Positions 15,819 through 25,538 are shown, counted from the first letter of the stretch. The stretch: 64,000 nucleotides of DNA from Changchengzhania lutea (GCF_006974145.1 NZ_CP039456.1:1580001-1644000), one strand, 5' to 3'. The notes: a model not told the origin generated them from the sequence alone. Translations and numbers: made by a program.

Positions 15819-18800
15819 TTGTTTTCTTAAAATAGGCTTGTACTTTCTTTTTATAAACTTGGTGCAAAGGTAGTGTTTGTTTATTCAATATTTCTGTCGT
15901 GTTAAAATATTGTTTAGCCCTTGGAATGGCATCAGTAGACCGATTTATAAATTGATTGTTGTTTGTTTCCGATTCTCTTTTAGTGTCCTGACCTTGCTGA
16001 AATGTAGCATTTTCCAGCTTTAACAATTGATGCTTCAATTCCATCATTTTTTGGAGTGTTTGATTTGTAAATCCCTTATTTAATAAATCGAGTTCCACCT
16101 CTTCCATCTGCTTCAACAAAGCATCTCCGTTTCCTGTTTTGCCTTCTTTTGCCAATCGTTCTTCCAAAGCGTTTCGAAGCTGTTGTTGCTGTTGATAGAT
16201 TTCATATAGCTGCCCATTTAAATCTTCATTTGAACCCTCGCCTTCTCCACCGGACTCAGACCCATGCCCTCCATTTTCTTTTCCGTTTTTACCATCCTTT
16301 CCTTTATCACCCTCCTTTTTACCCGCGCCTTCTTTTTTTCCTTCTCCTGGCTTTGGTTTCCCTTCTTGACCCTTTTTCATACCGTCCTCCATCAGTTTAT
16401 TCAGCTCTTCTTGGCTCATTATGATATCTGGTAGTTGCATATCACCTTCACTGCCCTTTCCTGCCGCCATACTCATAGTCTCCTGCATATTATCTAAAAC
16501 ATCACTTAAAAAATTAGCTAAATTATTAGCAGCGGTAATGGTGAACTGTTGATTGGAAACACCTTGGTATATTTGATTTTCGGCAAGTTGAGCCAAGGCC
16601 TTATCCATATTATAAAATGCTTCAGTGACTTCATTATTGACACGCTCTGAGAGTTTGGGCTGACGAAGCGATAAGGCAAATAAACTGTCATCAATATGCT
16701 CAAAATATTCCTTTAGGTGCTGCTGCTTTCGGAGATATGAGGCATATTTATTATTATTGACTTCAATAGATTCGAATTGATTCATAAGGGCTTCCTGATC
16801 GAAAGAAAACAACACTAGGTTATCTAAAATTTGTCGAAGCATCTCCGCATCTTCCTGCATTTGTTCCCCACCTCCGGCCTGCATAGCACTTTGCATTTGC
16901 TGGCTCATCTGTTTCATTTTTTTTGCCGCTTTCTTCTGGCTCTTCTTTGCTTTTTCGGAGCTTTGGTTGTCTTTTGGTTCGCTTGTATTTTTATCAGATG
17001 GGTTCTCGCTTTCTTTCTTTTCTAATGCTTCTGAAGCTTTTTGTTGTTCTTGCTCCACCTCCTTTTCATCTAATTTATCCCTGGGGATTTCAATCGGTTT
17101 TCTTAAAGCCTTACTTTCTTTTTCCAGCTCTTCTATTTGTTTTTTGAAGTCTTCAAAACGCTCATTTAATTTGTCCTGTTGTTCCTTGGTGTTTTCCTCT
17201 TCTTTTTCATTAGACAGTTCTTCCTGATCTATGGCTAGTTTCATTAAATCTTCCTTCAGTTTATCTAGCTTTTTTTCGACATAAAACCTTTTGGTTAACT
17301 CCAATAACTGCTCTAAACTTCGCTTCTTGTTTTTATTCTGCTTTGCTAAATCTTCCAGTTTTTGAGTTAACTCTTCTTTGTGTATTTTGTCTTGAAGCTT
17401 TTTAAGAGCTTCTAATAATTTTTCATCTTTTTCGAGCTGCGCTTCGTTTTCTTTAACCCGTTCTTTTAAAGCTTCCTTAAAGCGATCTTCCTTGTCTTTT
17501 TTAAACTCCTCCAAGTTTTCCTGTAGCTTTTTATTGAAATTCTTCATCATCTCATTTTGCAGATCTTGGCGCTTTAAAAAGGATTCTAATTTCTTCTTGT
17601 CGTTAAAATTGAGATTGGATTTCTCTTTCTGGGTTTTTGAAAATCGCTCCAATTGTTTTTCTTGCACTTCAAATTTCTGAATGGATTTGTTCAAGTCCTT
17701 TATAGTTTCACTTTGGGATTGTAATTGCTTTTCCTCTTCTTCTGTTTTGGTGCGTTTACGATATGTGAAGATTGGGCTTTTTGCACTTTTATACCTGTTA
17801 ACTTCATCATTATCAAATACTTGAAAATACAAGCTATAGGAAACACCTCTCTTAATATCGATATTATTTGGAAATGCACTTACAAATTCGGTGATATTGG
17901 ATTTTGAAATCGGGATATTTTCAAAAATTTTATCCTTTTGATTATCACTTGGATAATACACCATTTGTAATTTGTTTAAACCGTAGTCATCACTAAGCTG
18001 GCCGAAAAAATAAAGTGTTTGCAGGTCTAAACTGTCCACTTCCATTTTAACATTTAATTCGGGAAACTCATCTTTGACAACGTCAATATGAAAAGACAAG
18101 TTTTCGTAATCTTTCAGCTTCATATTGCTCGTACTTAAACTATAGTCAAAACTGTGATATAAGCGCCTAGAGGCTTCAAATTTATCGAGATTACTAGAAG
18201 AAAAGCGGAGCGTATCTTTTGAATATAAGTTTACGGTACTAGTTGATTTTGTGTTCAAACGCCAAGTTACTTTTGTGCCTTCAGGAACTACAGCATTGCC
18301 TGAACTTTTTAAAATGACATCCTTCTTTTTGGTATATGTTGGATAATCTAAATCCATTTCAAAACCTAATAAAGAAGGTGCGGCTATCACATGCAACTGA
18401 TATGGTTTTGAACTCACTTTATTGGCAGACAACTGAAAACTAACATTTTTCTTGGGTTGTGCAAATACATATTCAAACTCGCCAATCCCTGTTTTCTTTA
18501 ATATATATACCTCATTATCAAAACTAATTTGAGCGGTTTCAGGAATGACCTCTCCCGCCGTGCGTACTCGAAGTTTAAAGGTTTCATTTTCTATGGCATG
18601 TAAACTATCATTAACTACGAAAAACTGAAAAGGCGCTGGGGGCTCATAGGTTGTTTTATAATGTACGACACGCTCATAACTGGTACTAAACCAATCAAAA
18701 TTGCCAGATAAAACAATAAAAGCAATGATTATAATGGGGATTAGCACATATTTTAGATACCTAATGTTTTTATTATAATTAACAGCGAATTTAAAAGGAA

Positions 18801-19212
18801 TGGGTTTGAGCTCCAGTGACTTTTGATTAATGCTAGCAAGTAATAATTCAGACTGCGTATCCGCCTGATGAAGCTGAAGCACGTTTAGTAATTTATCATT
18901 AACCTCAGGAAAATGCTCGCCTATAATTTTTGAAGCATCCTCGTAATTGATTCCTTTTTTCAGTTTTAATAATTGGGCTATTGGAAATGCAATAAATTTA
19001 GTTAACAAACCAACTTCCACAACTACAAATGTCCAGAACAATATGGTTCTTGCTCCCGTATTGAGCCATAGCGCGGATTCGATAAAAAGCGTGAACAGAA
19101 AATACAACAGCCCAATGGTAAAAAATAGAATAGTACCTTTTAATATGTCATTAGTATAATAGCGCCTAATAAACACTTCTAATTTTTGCTTTATAATGGT
19201 GAAGTTATCCAT
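15811..19212 (-). CDS. DUF4175 family giant membrane/coiled-coil protein
   Basis: A 1133-residue protein. Three membrane segments lie near the N-terminus (about 26-46, 57-80 and 153-170), followed by a beta-rich region with YPTYTKKKDV and similar Ig-like stretches (about 280-480). After about 500 comes a very long Lys/Glu/Gln-rich coiled coil that includes low-complexity KEEEN, EQQKA and MKQMSQQMQSAMQ segments, then a Gly/Lys/Glu-rich linker (about 930-1000). This is the layout of DUF4175, an uncharacterised bacterial family. It overlaps ybeY by 8 bp. Function unknown; a periplasm-spanning structural role is an inference from shape only. Confidence 0.85.
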   Translation of the reverse strand: MDNFTIIKQKLEVFIRRYYTNDILKGTILFFTIGLLYFLFTLFIESALWLNTGARTILFWTFVVVEVGLLTKFIAFPIAQLLKLKKGINYEDASKIIGEHFPEVNDKLLNVLQLHQADTQSELLLASINQKSLELKPIPFKFAVNYNKNIRYLKYVLIPIIIIAFIVLSGNFDWFSTSYERVVHYKTTYEPPAPFQFFVVNDSLHAIENETFKLRVRTAGEVIPETAQISFDNEVYILKKTGIGEFEYVFAQPKKNVSFQLSANKVSSKPYQLHVIAAPSLLGFEMDLDYPTYTKKKDVILKSSGNAVVPEGTKVTWRLNTKSTSTVNLYSKDTLRFSSSNLDKFEASRRLYHSFDYSLSTSNMKLKDYENLSFHIDVVKDEFPELNVKMEVDSLDLQTLYFFGQLSDDYGLNKLQMVYYPSDNQKDKIFENIPISKSNITEFVSAFPNNIDIKRGVSYSLYFQVFDNDEVNRYKSAKSPIFTYRKRTKTEEEEKQLQSQSETIKDLNKSIQKFEVQEKQLERFSKTQKEKSNLNFNDKKKLESFLKRQDLQNEMMKNFNKKLQENLEEFKKDKEDRFKEALKERVKENEAQLEKDEKLLEALKKLQDKIHKEELTQKLEDLAKQNKNKKRSLEQLLELTKRFYVEKKLDKLKEDLMKLAIDQEELSNEKEEENTKEQQDKLNERFEDFKKQIEELEKESKALRKPIEIPRDKLDEKEVEQEQQKASEALEKKESENPSDKNTSEPKDNQSSEKAKKSQKKAAKKMKQMSQQMQSAMQAGGGEQMQEDAEMLRQILDNLVLFSFDQEALMNQFESIEVNNNKYASYLRKQQHLKEYFEHIDDSLFALSLRQPKLSERVNNEVTEAFYNMDKALAQLAENQIYQGVSNQQFTITAANNLANFLSDVLDNMQETMSMAAGKGSEGDMQLPDIIMSQEELNKLMEDGMKKGQEGKPKPGEGKKEGAGKKEGDKGKDGKNGKENGGHGSESGGEGEGSNEDLNGQLYEIYQQQQQLRNALEERLAKEGKTGNGDALLKQMEEVELDLLNKGFTNQTLQKMMELKHQLLKLENATFQQGQDTKRESETNNNQFINRSTDAIPRAKQYFNTTEILNKQTLPLHQVYKKKVQAYFKKTND

Positions 19213-19390
19213 TCTTAATTCTTCTATTTATCACTAAATAAGCCCTTGGTTATAAAATATTTTGGTACAGGCTATTACAACACACTAAACTACAATTTTA
19301 TTTTATAGGCTATTTGCTTATGTTTGGTAAAACTTAGTTAATTTTATAACGGTAGTCTGTGTTATAGCCAATTTGTCAATCTTGGGAACA

Positions 19391-20437
19391 ATGAAAATAA
19401 ACGATTTTAAATACTTAGCCGCTTTTAGCATCCCCGTTTTCGCATGTCTTGGTATGATTTATCAAGGGGCATGGTCTTTTGTCACTCCATTTTATGCCTT
19501 TGTAATTATTCCCGTGTTGGAACTTATATTTCCCGTAGATAATAGCAACCTTAATCAGAGTCAAACAGAGCAATTAAAAACCAAGACGGTATTTGATTGG
19601 ATGCTTTACTTAAATTTAGTCGTGGTTTATGGACTTCTTATTTTTGGACTCGTTACCGTTACAAGCACCATATTAGAAACCTATGAATTTATTGGTTTGA
19701 TATTCTCTATGGGCATTATTGCCGGAGTCAATGGCATTAATGTTGCCCATGAACTAGGACATAGGCAAACCACCAACGAGCGCTTTATTGGTAAGGCCCT
19801 GCTCCTTCCGGCGCTTTACATGCACTTTTATATTGAACATAATTTTGGGCATCATTTACACGCCGCCACAAAAGAAGATCCTGCTACAGCAAAATACAAT
19901 CAAACAGTATATTCGTTTTGGGTGAGCTCTGTATTTAGGCAATACTTTAGCGCATGGAACATTCAAACCAAACTTCTGCGTAACACTGGTAACCCCTTTT
20001 TTTCCTATACAAATGACATGCTGTGGTATATGCTTATAGAGGTTCTGTATTTACTAATCATTTTAATGGTGTTTGGTGTTACAGGCTTCATTTTTGCATT
20101 TTTTTCAGCTATTGTTGGCTTTATATTGCTTGAAACCGTAAATTATATTGAGCATTATGGCTTATTGCGATTAAAAACACCCTCCGGGCGCTATGAACGT
20201 GTGCAGGAAATACATTCTTGGAATTCTAATCATATTATAGGACGCATTGTTTTATATGAATTAACCAGACATAGCGATCATCATTTTAAAACCACCAAAA
20301 AGTATCAGCTTTTAGACTGTCATACTGAAAGTCCGCAAATGCCTTACGGATACCCAACATCTATGGTGCTTGCCATGATTCCACCGCTGTGGTTTTCAAT
20401 TATGAATAAACGGATTCCTAAAGATATGATTAGCTAG
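19391..20437 (+). CDS. alkB: Alkane 1-monooxygenase (AlkB-type di-iron membrane hydroxylase)
   Basis: A 348-residue membrane protein with several hydrophobic segments and the complete set of AlkB histidine motifs: HELGH, HNFGHHLHAATKEDPATA (HxxxHH), the NYIEHYG motif and LTRHSDHH. It hydroxylates medium-chain alkanes (or fatty acyl chains) at the terminal carbon, using rubredoxin-delivered electrons and a di-iron centre. The frame can be extended to a TTG at 19373, but the ATG at 19391 is preferred. No rubredoxin, ferredoxin or alcohol dehydrogenase gene is adjacent, so electron partners must lie elsewhere. It ends 59 bp before gltX. Confidence 0.92.
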   Translation: MKINDFKYLAAFSIPVFACLGMIYQGAWSFVTPFYAFVIIPVLELIFPVDNSNLNQSQTEQLKTKTVFDWMLYLNLVVVYGLLIFGLVTVTSTILETYEFIGLIFSMGIIAGVNGINVAHELGHRQTTNERFIGKALLLPALYMHFYIEHNFGHHLHAATKEDPATAKYNQTVYSFWVSSVFRQYFSAWNIQTKLLRNTGNPFFSYTNDMLWYMLIEVLYLLIILMVFGVTGFIFAFFSAIVGFILLETVNYIEHYGLLRLKTPSGRYERVQEIHSWNSNHIIGRIVLYELTRHSDHHFKTTKKYQLLDCHTESPQMPYGYPTSMVLAMIPPLWFSIMNKRIPKDMIS

Positions 20438-20444
20438 TATTTTC

Positions 20445-20475
20445 TTTGTTCTATTGGCTTATCAATCTATCTTTG
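20445..20475 (+). promoter_or_regulatory. Bacteroidota-type promoter of gltX
   Basis: TTTG at 20445-20448, a 19-bp spacer, then TATCTTTG at 20468-20475. Both elements and the spacing agree with the Bacteroidota consensus (-33 TTTG, -7 TAnnTTTG). Transcription would start near 20481, giving a leader of about 16 nt to the gltX ATG. This is the best promoter match in the window. Confidence 0.65.
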
Positions 20476-20496
20476 CAATCTTAAATAAAAAGAGAC

Positions 20497-22014
20497 ATGA
20501 TCAAGAACGTTCGTGTGCGTTTTGCACCAAGCCCAACAGGCCCTTTACACATTGGTGGGGTACGCACAGCATTATTTAATTATTTGTTTGCCAAAAAACA
20601 CAATGGTACGTTCGTTCTCAGAATTGAAGATACCGATCAAAATAGATACGTTCCGGGTACCGAAAACTACATTATTGAGGCCCTTAATTGGTGCCACATT
20701 CCTTATGATGAAGGTCCAGGAAAAAACGAAAAATTTGGCCCTTATAGACAAAGCGAACGTAAGCATATATATAAAGCCTATGCAGATAAACTCATTGCTT
20801 CTGGTGATGCGTATTATGCCTTTGATACCTCAGAACAATTGGATTTTCACAGAAAAGACCACGAAGAAAAAGGTAAAACCTTTATCTATAACTGGCATAA
20901 CCGGGAAAAAGGCCGGCTGGTTAACTCTTTAGTACTTTCTAAGGAAGAAACACAAGCCAAATTAGATGCAGGTGAAGATTACGTCATTCGTTTTAAATCG
21001 CCTCAAGATGAAACCCTTCACTTAACGGATCTTATCCGTGGGCAAATCACTATTGATACCAATATTCTGGACGACAAAGTCCTTTTTAAAAGCGATGGCA
21101 TGCCAACGTACCATTTGGCCAATATTGTTGATGATCACCTTATGGAAATCTCACATGTTATTCGCGGTGAAGAGTGGTTACCGTCCTTAGCTTTACACTA
21201 TCAGCTGTACCAAGCCTTTGGTTGGGATGCTCCAGAGTTTGCGCATTTGCCCCTTATTTTAAAACCTACAGGTAAAGGAAAATTGAGCAAGCGTGATGGC
21301 GATAAATTAGGCTTCCCTGTGTTTCCATTGGAATGGGAAGACCCAAAAACCAACGCCATCTCAAAAGGATACAAGGAAGATGGGTATTTCCCAGAAGCCA
21401 TGATCAATTTTTTAGCCTTTTTAGGCTGGAACCCGGGTACTGAGCAAGAGATTTTTAATTTGGAAGAATTGATTAATGCATTCGATTTAGAAAAAGTCAA
21501 CAAATCCGGGGCGCGTTTTGATCCCGATAAAATAAAGTGGTTCAATCACCATTATATGCAAGAGCAAAATGATTTGGAACTTGCTGAGGCTTTTCAATCT
21601 AATCATACGTCTTTATCCGATATCGATATTCATTACATAGCCATGGTTGTCGGGCTTATAAAAGAACGCGCTACGTTTATAAGTGACTTATGGGAATTGA
21701 GTTTCTTTTTCTTTCAAGCACCAAGATCTTATGACGAAAAAGCAAGAAAAAAGGCTTTTAAAGAAGATACCTCGGATATTTTAAAAACTGTCATTGCCGT
21801 TGTAGAATCGATTGAAGATTTTACCGTTGAAAGCCTTCAAAAAGACATTAAAGGATGGATTACAAGCAACGACATTAATTTCGGAAAAGTGATGATGCCC
21901 CTACGTTTGGCACTTGTGGGCGCATTACAAGGACCCGATGTGTTTGATATCATGTATATGATTGGAAAAATGGAAACCATCAAGCGTATAGAGAATGCTA
22001 TCAAAACGATGTAG
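20497..22014 (+). CDS. gltX: Glutamate--tRNA ligase
   Basis: A 505-residue class I aminoacyl-tRNA synthetase with the HIGH motif in APSPTGPLHIGGVRTALFNYL, the RIEDTDQNRY loop, and the KMSKS equivalent KLSKRDG. The C-terminal helical anticodon-binding domain follows (about 330-505). It charges tRNA-Glu. A separate GlnRS gene is present at 26103, so this is probably the discriminating form. Its own promoter lies directly upstream. Confidence 0.97.
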   Translation: MIKNVRVRFAPSPTGPLHIGGVRTALFNYLFAKKHNGTFVLRIEDTDQNRYVPGTENYIIEALNWCHIPYDEGPGKNEKFGPYRQSERKHIYKAYADKLIASGDAYYAFDTSEQLDFHRKDHEEKGKTFIYNWHNREKGRLVNSLVLSKEETQAKLDAGEDYVIRFKSPQDETLHLTDLIRGQITIDTNILDDKVLFKSDGMPTYHLANIVDDHLMEISHVIRGEEWLPSLALHYQLYQAFGWDAPEFAHLPLILKPTGKGKLSKRDGDKLGFPVFPLEWEDPKTNAISKGYKEDGYFPEAMINFLAFLGWNPGTEQEIFNLEELINAFDLEKVNKSGARFDPDKIKWFNHHYMQEQNDLELAEAFQSNHTSLSDIDIHYIAMVVGLIKERATFISDLWELSFFFFQAPRSYDEKARKKAFKEDTSDILKTVIAVVESIEDFTVESLQKDIKGWITSNDINFGKVMMPLRLALVGALQGPDVFDIMYMIGKMETIKRIENAIKTM

Positions 22015-22024
22015 ATAGAGCCTT

Positions 22025-22671
22025 TTAAAAAGAAATTAACGCCCCAAAAACAAGCATACTTTGGTTCCCTTTAAACATGCTTTCAGAACCTACGGTGTCT
22101 AAATCTTGCTTATTTAAATTCTTAAACATATTGGTAATACCATAAATATATTGCGCTTTTAGCTTGATAAACTTATAACCAGATGAAGCACCTATGGCAC
22201 CATTGATATTAAAATTGGAAATATCCACAATATCCTTAGCCGATACATTGGTGTAATTATTAATATAATAGCTTTCTTTATTGCTATCATTCAATTCTAA
22301 ATTTCCGTTGTATTGTATCATAGGCCCAATATCAATAGTCAAATAGTTTTCTATGATTTTCAAGTGTCCCATTAGAGCAATTTGTACGGCTAGTAATTTA
22401 TAACCTATAAATTCTTCACCAGCACTTAGAAGTGTAGGTCTTGCTGAGACACCAAAATTGTTTTGAGAAAGCTGCATCCCATAACTCACATTATACCATT
22501 TAACGGAATGTCTACTGTGGCGGATAACCCGCCTAAATAACCGTCACCTTGGGTCGTGGTAAAATTATCGGTAATTATATCAAACTTAGTAACTGCTCCA
22601 GTGATACCGAAACCATTTGTTATGCGATAATTTCCTCTTTGGCTAAAACTTTTTTGTAACAAAACATAGCA
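22025..22671 (-). pseudogene. Frameshifted outer-membrane beta-barrel protein gene
   Basis: Two minus-strand reading frames join into one beta-barrel protein. The first (22671 down to a TGA at 22486-22488) reads SFSQRGNYRITNGFGITGAV...LGGLSATVDIPLN, and the second (from 22489 down to 22025) continues YNVSYGMQLSQNNFGVSARP to the C-terminus GNQSMLVFGALISF. Adding one base at the junction would give a smooth DIPL-KWYNVSYG strand, so a one-base deletion near 22495 is likely. The first frame also has no start codon: an in-frame TAA precedes the remains of a signal peptide (CYVLLQKSFSQ). Alternating aromatic strands and a terminal Phe mark an outer-membrane protein of the OmpW/PorT-like kind. Confidence 0.72.
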
Positions 22672-22787
22672 TTAAAGCTACTTATACAATAGCAGACCTA
22701 TTTTTCATGAATTTGGGGATAGGTCGTCAAATATATCATAAATTTTGTATCTTCTTTTTTCTAATCTATTAATATCAAATAATCGCT

Positions 22788-23711
22788 ATGAACTACTTTC
22801 TTATACCTATTTTCTTCATTGTATTGATCATCCTAATTTCCTCGTTTTTTATTGTTAAGCAACAAACTGCCGCCATAATAGAACGCTTTGGAAAGTTTTC
22901 AAGTATTAGACAATCTGGTCTACAACTCAAAATACCTTTAGTTGATAGGGTTGCTGGCCGTTTAAGTTTAAAAATTCAGCAATTGGACGTTATTATTGAA
23001 ACCAAAACACTTGACGATGTATTTGTTCGTCTAAAAGTTTCTGTACAATATAAAGTGATTCGCGATAAAGTATATGATGCATTTTACAAGCTGGATTATC
23101 CACATGATCAAATCACCAGTTATGTGTTTGATGTGGTTCGTGCCGAAGTACCAAAAATGAAACTGGATGACGTGTTTGTAAAAAAAGATGATATTGCCTT
23201 AGCTGTGAAAGCGGAGCTTAACGATGCCATGTCCGATTACGGATTTGATATTATAAAAACGCTTGTAACAGACATAGATCCAGATGCTCAGGTAAAACAA
23301 GCCATGAACCGAATTAATGCCTCTGAACGTGAAAAAATTGCCGCACAATTTGAAGGTGATGCTGCTAGAATCTTAATTGTTGAAAAAGCGAAAGCTGAAG
23401 CTGAAAGTAAGCGTTTGCAGGGGCAAGGTATTGCAGATCAACGTCGGGAGATTGCTCGTGGTTTAGAAGAATCGGTAGAAGTACTAAATAAAGTTGGTAT
23501 AAACTCCCAAGAAGCCTCTGCGCTTATTGTGGTGACGCAGCACTATGACACCTTACAATCCATAGGGCAAGAAACAAACAGTAATCTTATCCTACTCCCC
23601 AATTCTCCTCAGGCGGGAAGCCAGATGTTGAATGATATGGTAGCGAGCTTTACGGCAAGCAATCAAATTGGAGAGGCGATGAAACATGCTAAAAAGAAGA
23701 AGAATGAATAG
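22788..23711 (+). CDS. SPFH/Band 7 domain membrane protein (stomatin/QmcA-like)
   Basis: A 307-residue protein with one N-terminal membrane helix (about 3-24), the SPFH domain (about 25-190; QQTAAIIERFGKFSSIRQSGLQLKIP is the typical stomatin/QmcA start) and an Ala/Glu-rich coiled coil (RINASEREKIAAQFEGDAARILIVEKAKAEAES). The C-terminus is Lys-rich. Such proteins assemble into large membrane rings that organise microdomains and associate with membrane proteases. No NfeD partner gene is next to it. The ATG is the first in frame. Confidence 0.9.
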   Translation: MNYFLIPIFFIVLIILISSFFIVKQQTAAIIERFGKFSSIRQSGLQLKIPLVDRVAGRLSLKIQQLDVIIETKTLDDVFVRLKVSVQYKVIRDKVYDAFYKLDYPHDQITSYVFDVVRAEVPKMKLDDVFVKKDDIALAVKAELNDAMSDYGFDIIKTLVTDIDPDAQVKQAMNRINASEREKIAAQFEGDAARILIVEKAKAEAESKRLQGQGIADQRREIARGLEESVEVLNKVGINSQEASALIVVTQHYDTLQSIGQETNSNLILLPNSPQAGSQMLNDMVASFTASNQIGEAMKHAKKKKNE

Positions 23712-23827
23712 GTATTATACTTTTTTTAGTGCCTGTTAAACATCTTAAAGCGGCCGTTCCCTTGAACTTGCCTTAAGGTCTCAACAATTATATTATGGGA
23801 TAATGAAGGCTTATTTATAATTGTTTA

Positions 23828-24028
23828 CTACGCTCCCCCATATTTCTCTATGAGGTTTTTTAAGGTATGTAAATATTCGTTTAAAGAGGCATCATCCACT
23901 TTTGGCTTTGCCTGATTAGGAATGGTTATTGGTTCTTCATCCAAATACTTCATGAGTTCTGGATATCGTGTTGCAATTTCAAGCTTTAACCTAAAGATTT
24001 CAGAAAGTATTTTGGAAGAAGAGGACAT
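23828..24028 (-). CDS. Small conserved-looking hypothetical protein
   Basis: A 66-residue protein, MSSSSKILSEIFRLKLEIATR and onward to the end NLIEKYGGA. It is acidic/helical, with no signal peptide or membrane segment. The frame can start at a TTG two codons earlier, but the ATG at 24026-24028 is preferred. Composition and codon use resemble a real gene, and the predicted pattern is helix - Pro-rich turn - helix. I do not recognise the family. It stands alone between the SPFH gene and a MITE-like repeat. Confidence 0.6.
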   Translation of the reverse strand: MSSSSKILSEIFRLKLEIATRYPELMKYLDEEPITIPNQAKPKVDDASLNEYLHTLKNLIEKYGGA

Positions 24029-24084
24029 AGACAATACATTTTACACATCGAACTCATCACTAAATTACTAAAAACAAACTATTT

Positions 24085-24292
24085 AACGTGAGTTCGATAT
24101 ATTATTCATTGATAATTAGGGATTTAAGCATTTTAATAAAGAAACTATGTCATTCCGACCGAGGTACGAGGAGGAATCTCATCCTTCTGTGATATCTCGT
24201 CGCTCATGCTTCGCTCAGTCGACATGACAAAACCCTGTCTATCAATAACATGAATACTACTCATCTGTTTAAGTTTATATCGAGTTCACGTT
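24085..24292. repeat. MITE-like intergenic element with imperfect terminal inverted repeats
   Basis: AACGTGAGTTCGATATA (24085-24101) is mirrored by TATATCGAGTTCACGTT (24276-24292), with two mismatches in 17. Between them lies a GC-richer core (about 24148-24230) that begins GTCATTCCGAC and ends GTCGACATGAC, again inverted, and includes a GAGGAATCTCATCC stretch. The core resembles the short palindromic repeats dispersed in many flavobacterial genomes. There is no coding capacity. A further copy of the end motif (ATCGAACTCA, near 24046) lies just outside. Confidence 0.68.
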
Positions 24293-24315
24293 ATTTATAG
24301 AAATTTTTTATAAAA

Positions 24316-25476
24316 CTAATGCTCAAAAGGATGGCGCGCTTCCCAAGCTCGTATCGGGTTGGCGTATTTTACAATCAATTTTAAAACCGTATTGGCAATC
24401 ACATTATTGGTGTGCTTTAAATATATATACATGCCTTCAGGTTTTGCGCCAATGGAGCTTTTTATTTCCATAGCCGTTCGTGCATAAATAACTTGCTTAA
24501 AGTTATGCTGAATGCCAAAAGAAGCCATGTCATATAACATATTTAAATACAGTTGACCCTGTTGTTGTAAGTCTTGATTATATCCCAAAAAATAGGTTTC
24601 TAGTTTATCATGATTGAGAATTAAAGTATAAAAGCCGACCAGATTGCCCTCTAAAAAATAACCAAAAAGCTTAAAATTATCTTTGAGCTGAAGCTTTAAA
24701 TAATAGAAATGCCGATCGTGCAGTTTAAAAGAATTCACCCTGGCATTATCCGATACGTTTTCGTAAAGGGTATAAAGCCTTTGTGAAAGCGTATTAACAT
24801 CTTCCAGCGTGAGTTCTTTACAGTGAATGGCTTGACGCTTCTTACGAGCCGTTCTATAACGCCTTCGGTATTTTTTGTTTAGTGCTGCTAGATAATCTTC
24901 AAAAGATGTCCATTCATTTTTTACCTGAAAAACCATGTTGGGCTGCACTTGGGCTTTGTATAGGTTTCTTTTTAAGAAAAAGGCCTTACTCGTGTGAATC
25001 TGGTCATTTTCGAAATAATCCTTAAAGGTTATAATTCTTATTTTTTTATTGAAGGTGTCTTTTATTGATACCGAAAGTTCCTTTAAGGCTTCAGAGACGA
25101 TTCCTAAAAACTCATCTTGGTTTACTTTTTCAGAATTAAAATAAATCCCATGCTGACCAGTATGCATCAAATTTCCAACAACCAAAGCATTGCCTTTCAC
25201 TATTTTCGATATTAAGACCTTTCCGAAGCGTTTTAAATAATGATTGGATGTTTTCCTAAAAACATCATCCAAATACATTTCAACGCGTTGAATAATGCCG
25301 ATACCAACTAAGGTTTCTTCTTTAAATACACCTAAAAAATAACTCGAAATATTAGCTGGACTAGAATCTTCTAAAGCTTTTAAAAATGCGCTTTTCAAGA
25401 AAATGTCATCAACCGGAAGGTCATCCCAAGCGGCGGGTAAATCGGTAACCGAATTATATAGTTTGAAGTTTATCAA
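24316..25476 (-). CDS. GNAT-superfamily acyltransferase-like protein
   Basis: A 386-residue soluble protein. The C-terminal half (about 185-350) has the look of a FemAB/GNAT-type fold: FEDYLAALNKKYRRRYRTARKK, then LFGYFLEGNLVGFYTLILNHDKLETYFLGYN and YLNMLYDMASFGIQHNFKQVIYAR. Proteins with this central pattern are usually annotated as GNAT or peptidoglycan-bridge-like transferases; the substrate is unknown. The only available start is a TTG at 25474-25476, because an in-frame stop lies closely upstream and the next Met is at residue 67. It follows the repeat element and is probably transcribed alone. Confidence 0.7.
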   Translation of the reverse strand: MINFKLYNSVTDLPAAWDDLPVDDIFLKSAFLKALEDSSPANISSYFLGVFKEETLVGIGIIQRVEMYLDDVFRKTSNHYLKRFGKVLISKIVKGNALVVGNLMHTGQHGIYFNSEKVNQDEFLGIVSEALKELSVSIKDTFNKKIRIITFKDYFENDQIHTSKAFFLKRNLYKAQVQPNMVFQVKNEWTSFEDYLAALNKKYRRRYRTARKKRQAIHCKELTLEDVNTLSQRLYTLYENVSDNARVNSFKLHDRHFYYLKLQLKDNFKLFGYFLEGNLVGFYTLILNHDKLETYFLGYNQDLQQQGQLYLNMLYDMASFGIQHNFKQVIYARTAMEIKSSIGAKPEGMYIYLKHTNNVIANTVLKLIVKYANPIRAWEARHPFEH

Positions 25477-25538
25477 GGCAAAGAAAAAGACCGAAGTTTA
25501 ACTACCTCAGCCTTTATTATGTTAATTAAAAACAAAAA

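Noticed and set aside
16149-17227. Plus-strand frames rich in Phe/Leu/Ser opposite the DUF4175 gene
   Set aside because: They mirror the Lys/Glu/Gln coiled-coil coding sequence; the apparent hydrophobic proteins are composition artefacts.
19373-19390. TTG start six codons upstream for alkB
   Set aside because: The added residues are not typical of AlkB and an ATG follows at 19391.
20513-20932. A 139-codon frame on the plus strand inside gltX
   Set aside because: It overlaps the whole HIGH-motif region of gltX in another frame, has no recognisable protein character, and is a by-product of gltX composition.
21201-21545. A 114-codon minus-strand frame antisense to gltX
   Set aside because: Fully antisense to a conserved gene, no start context and no family resemblance.
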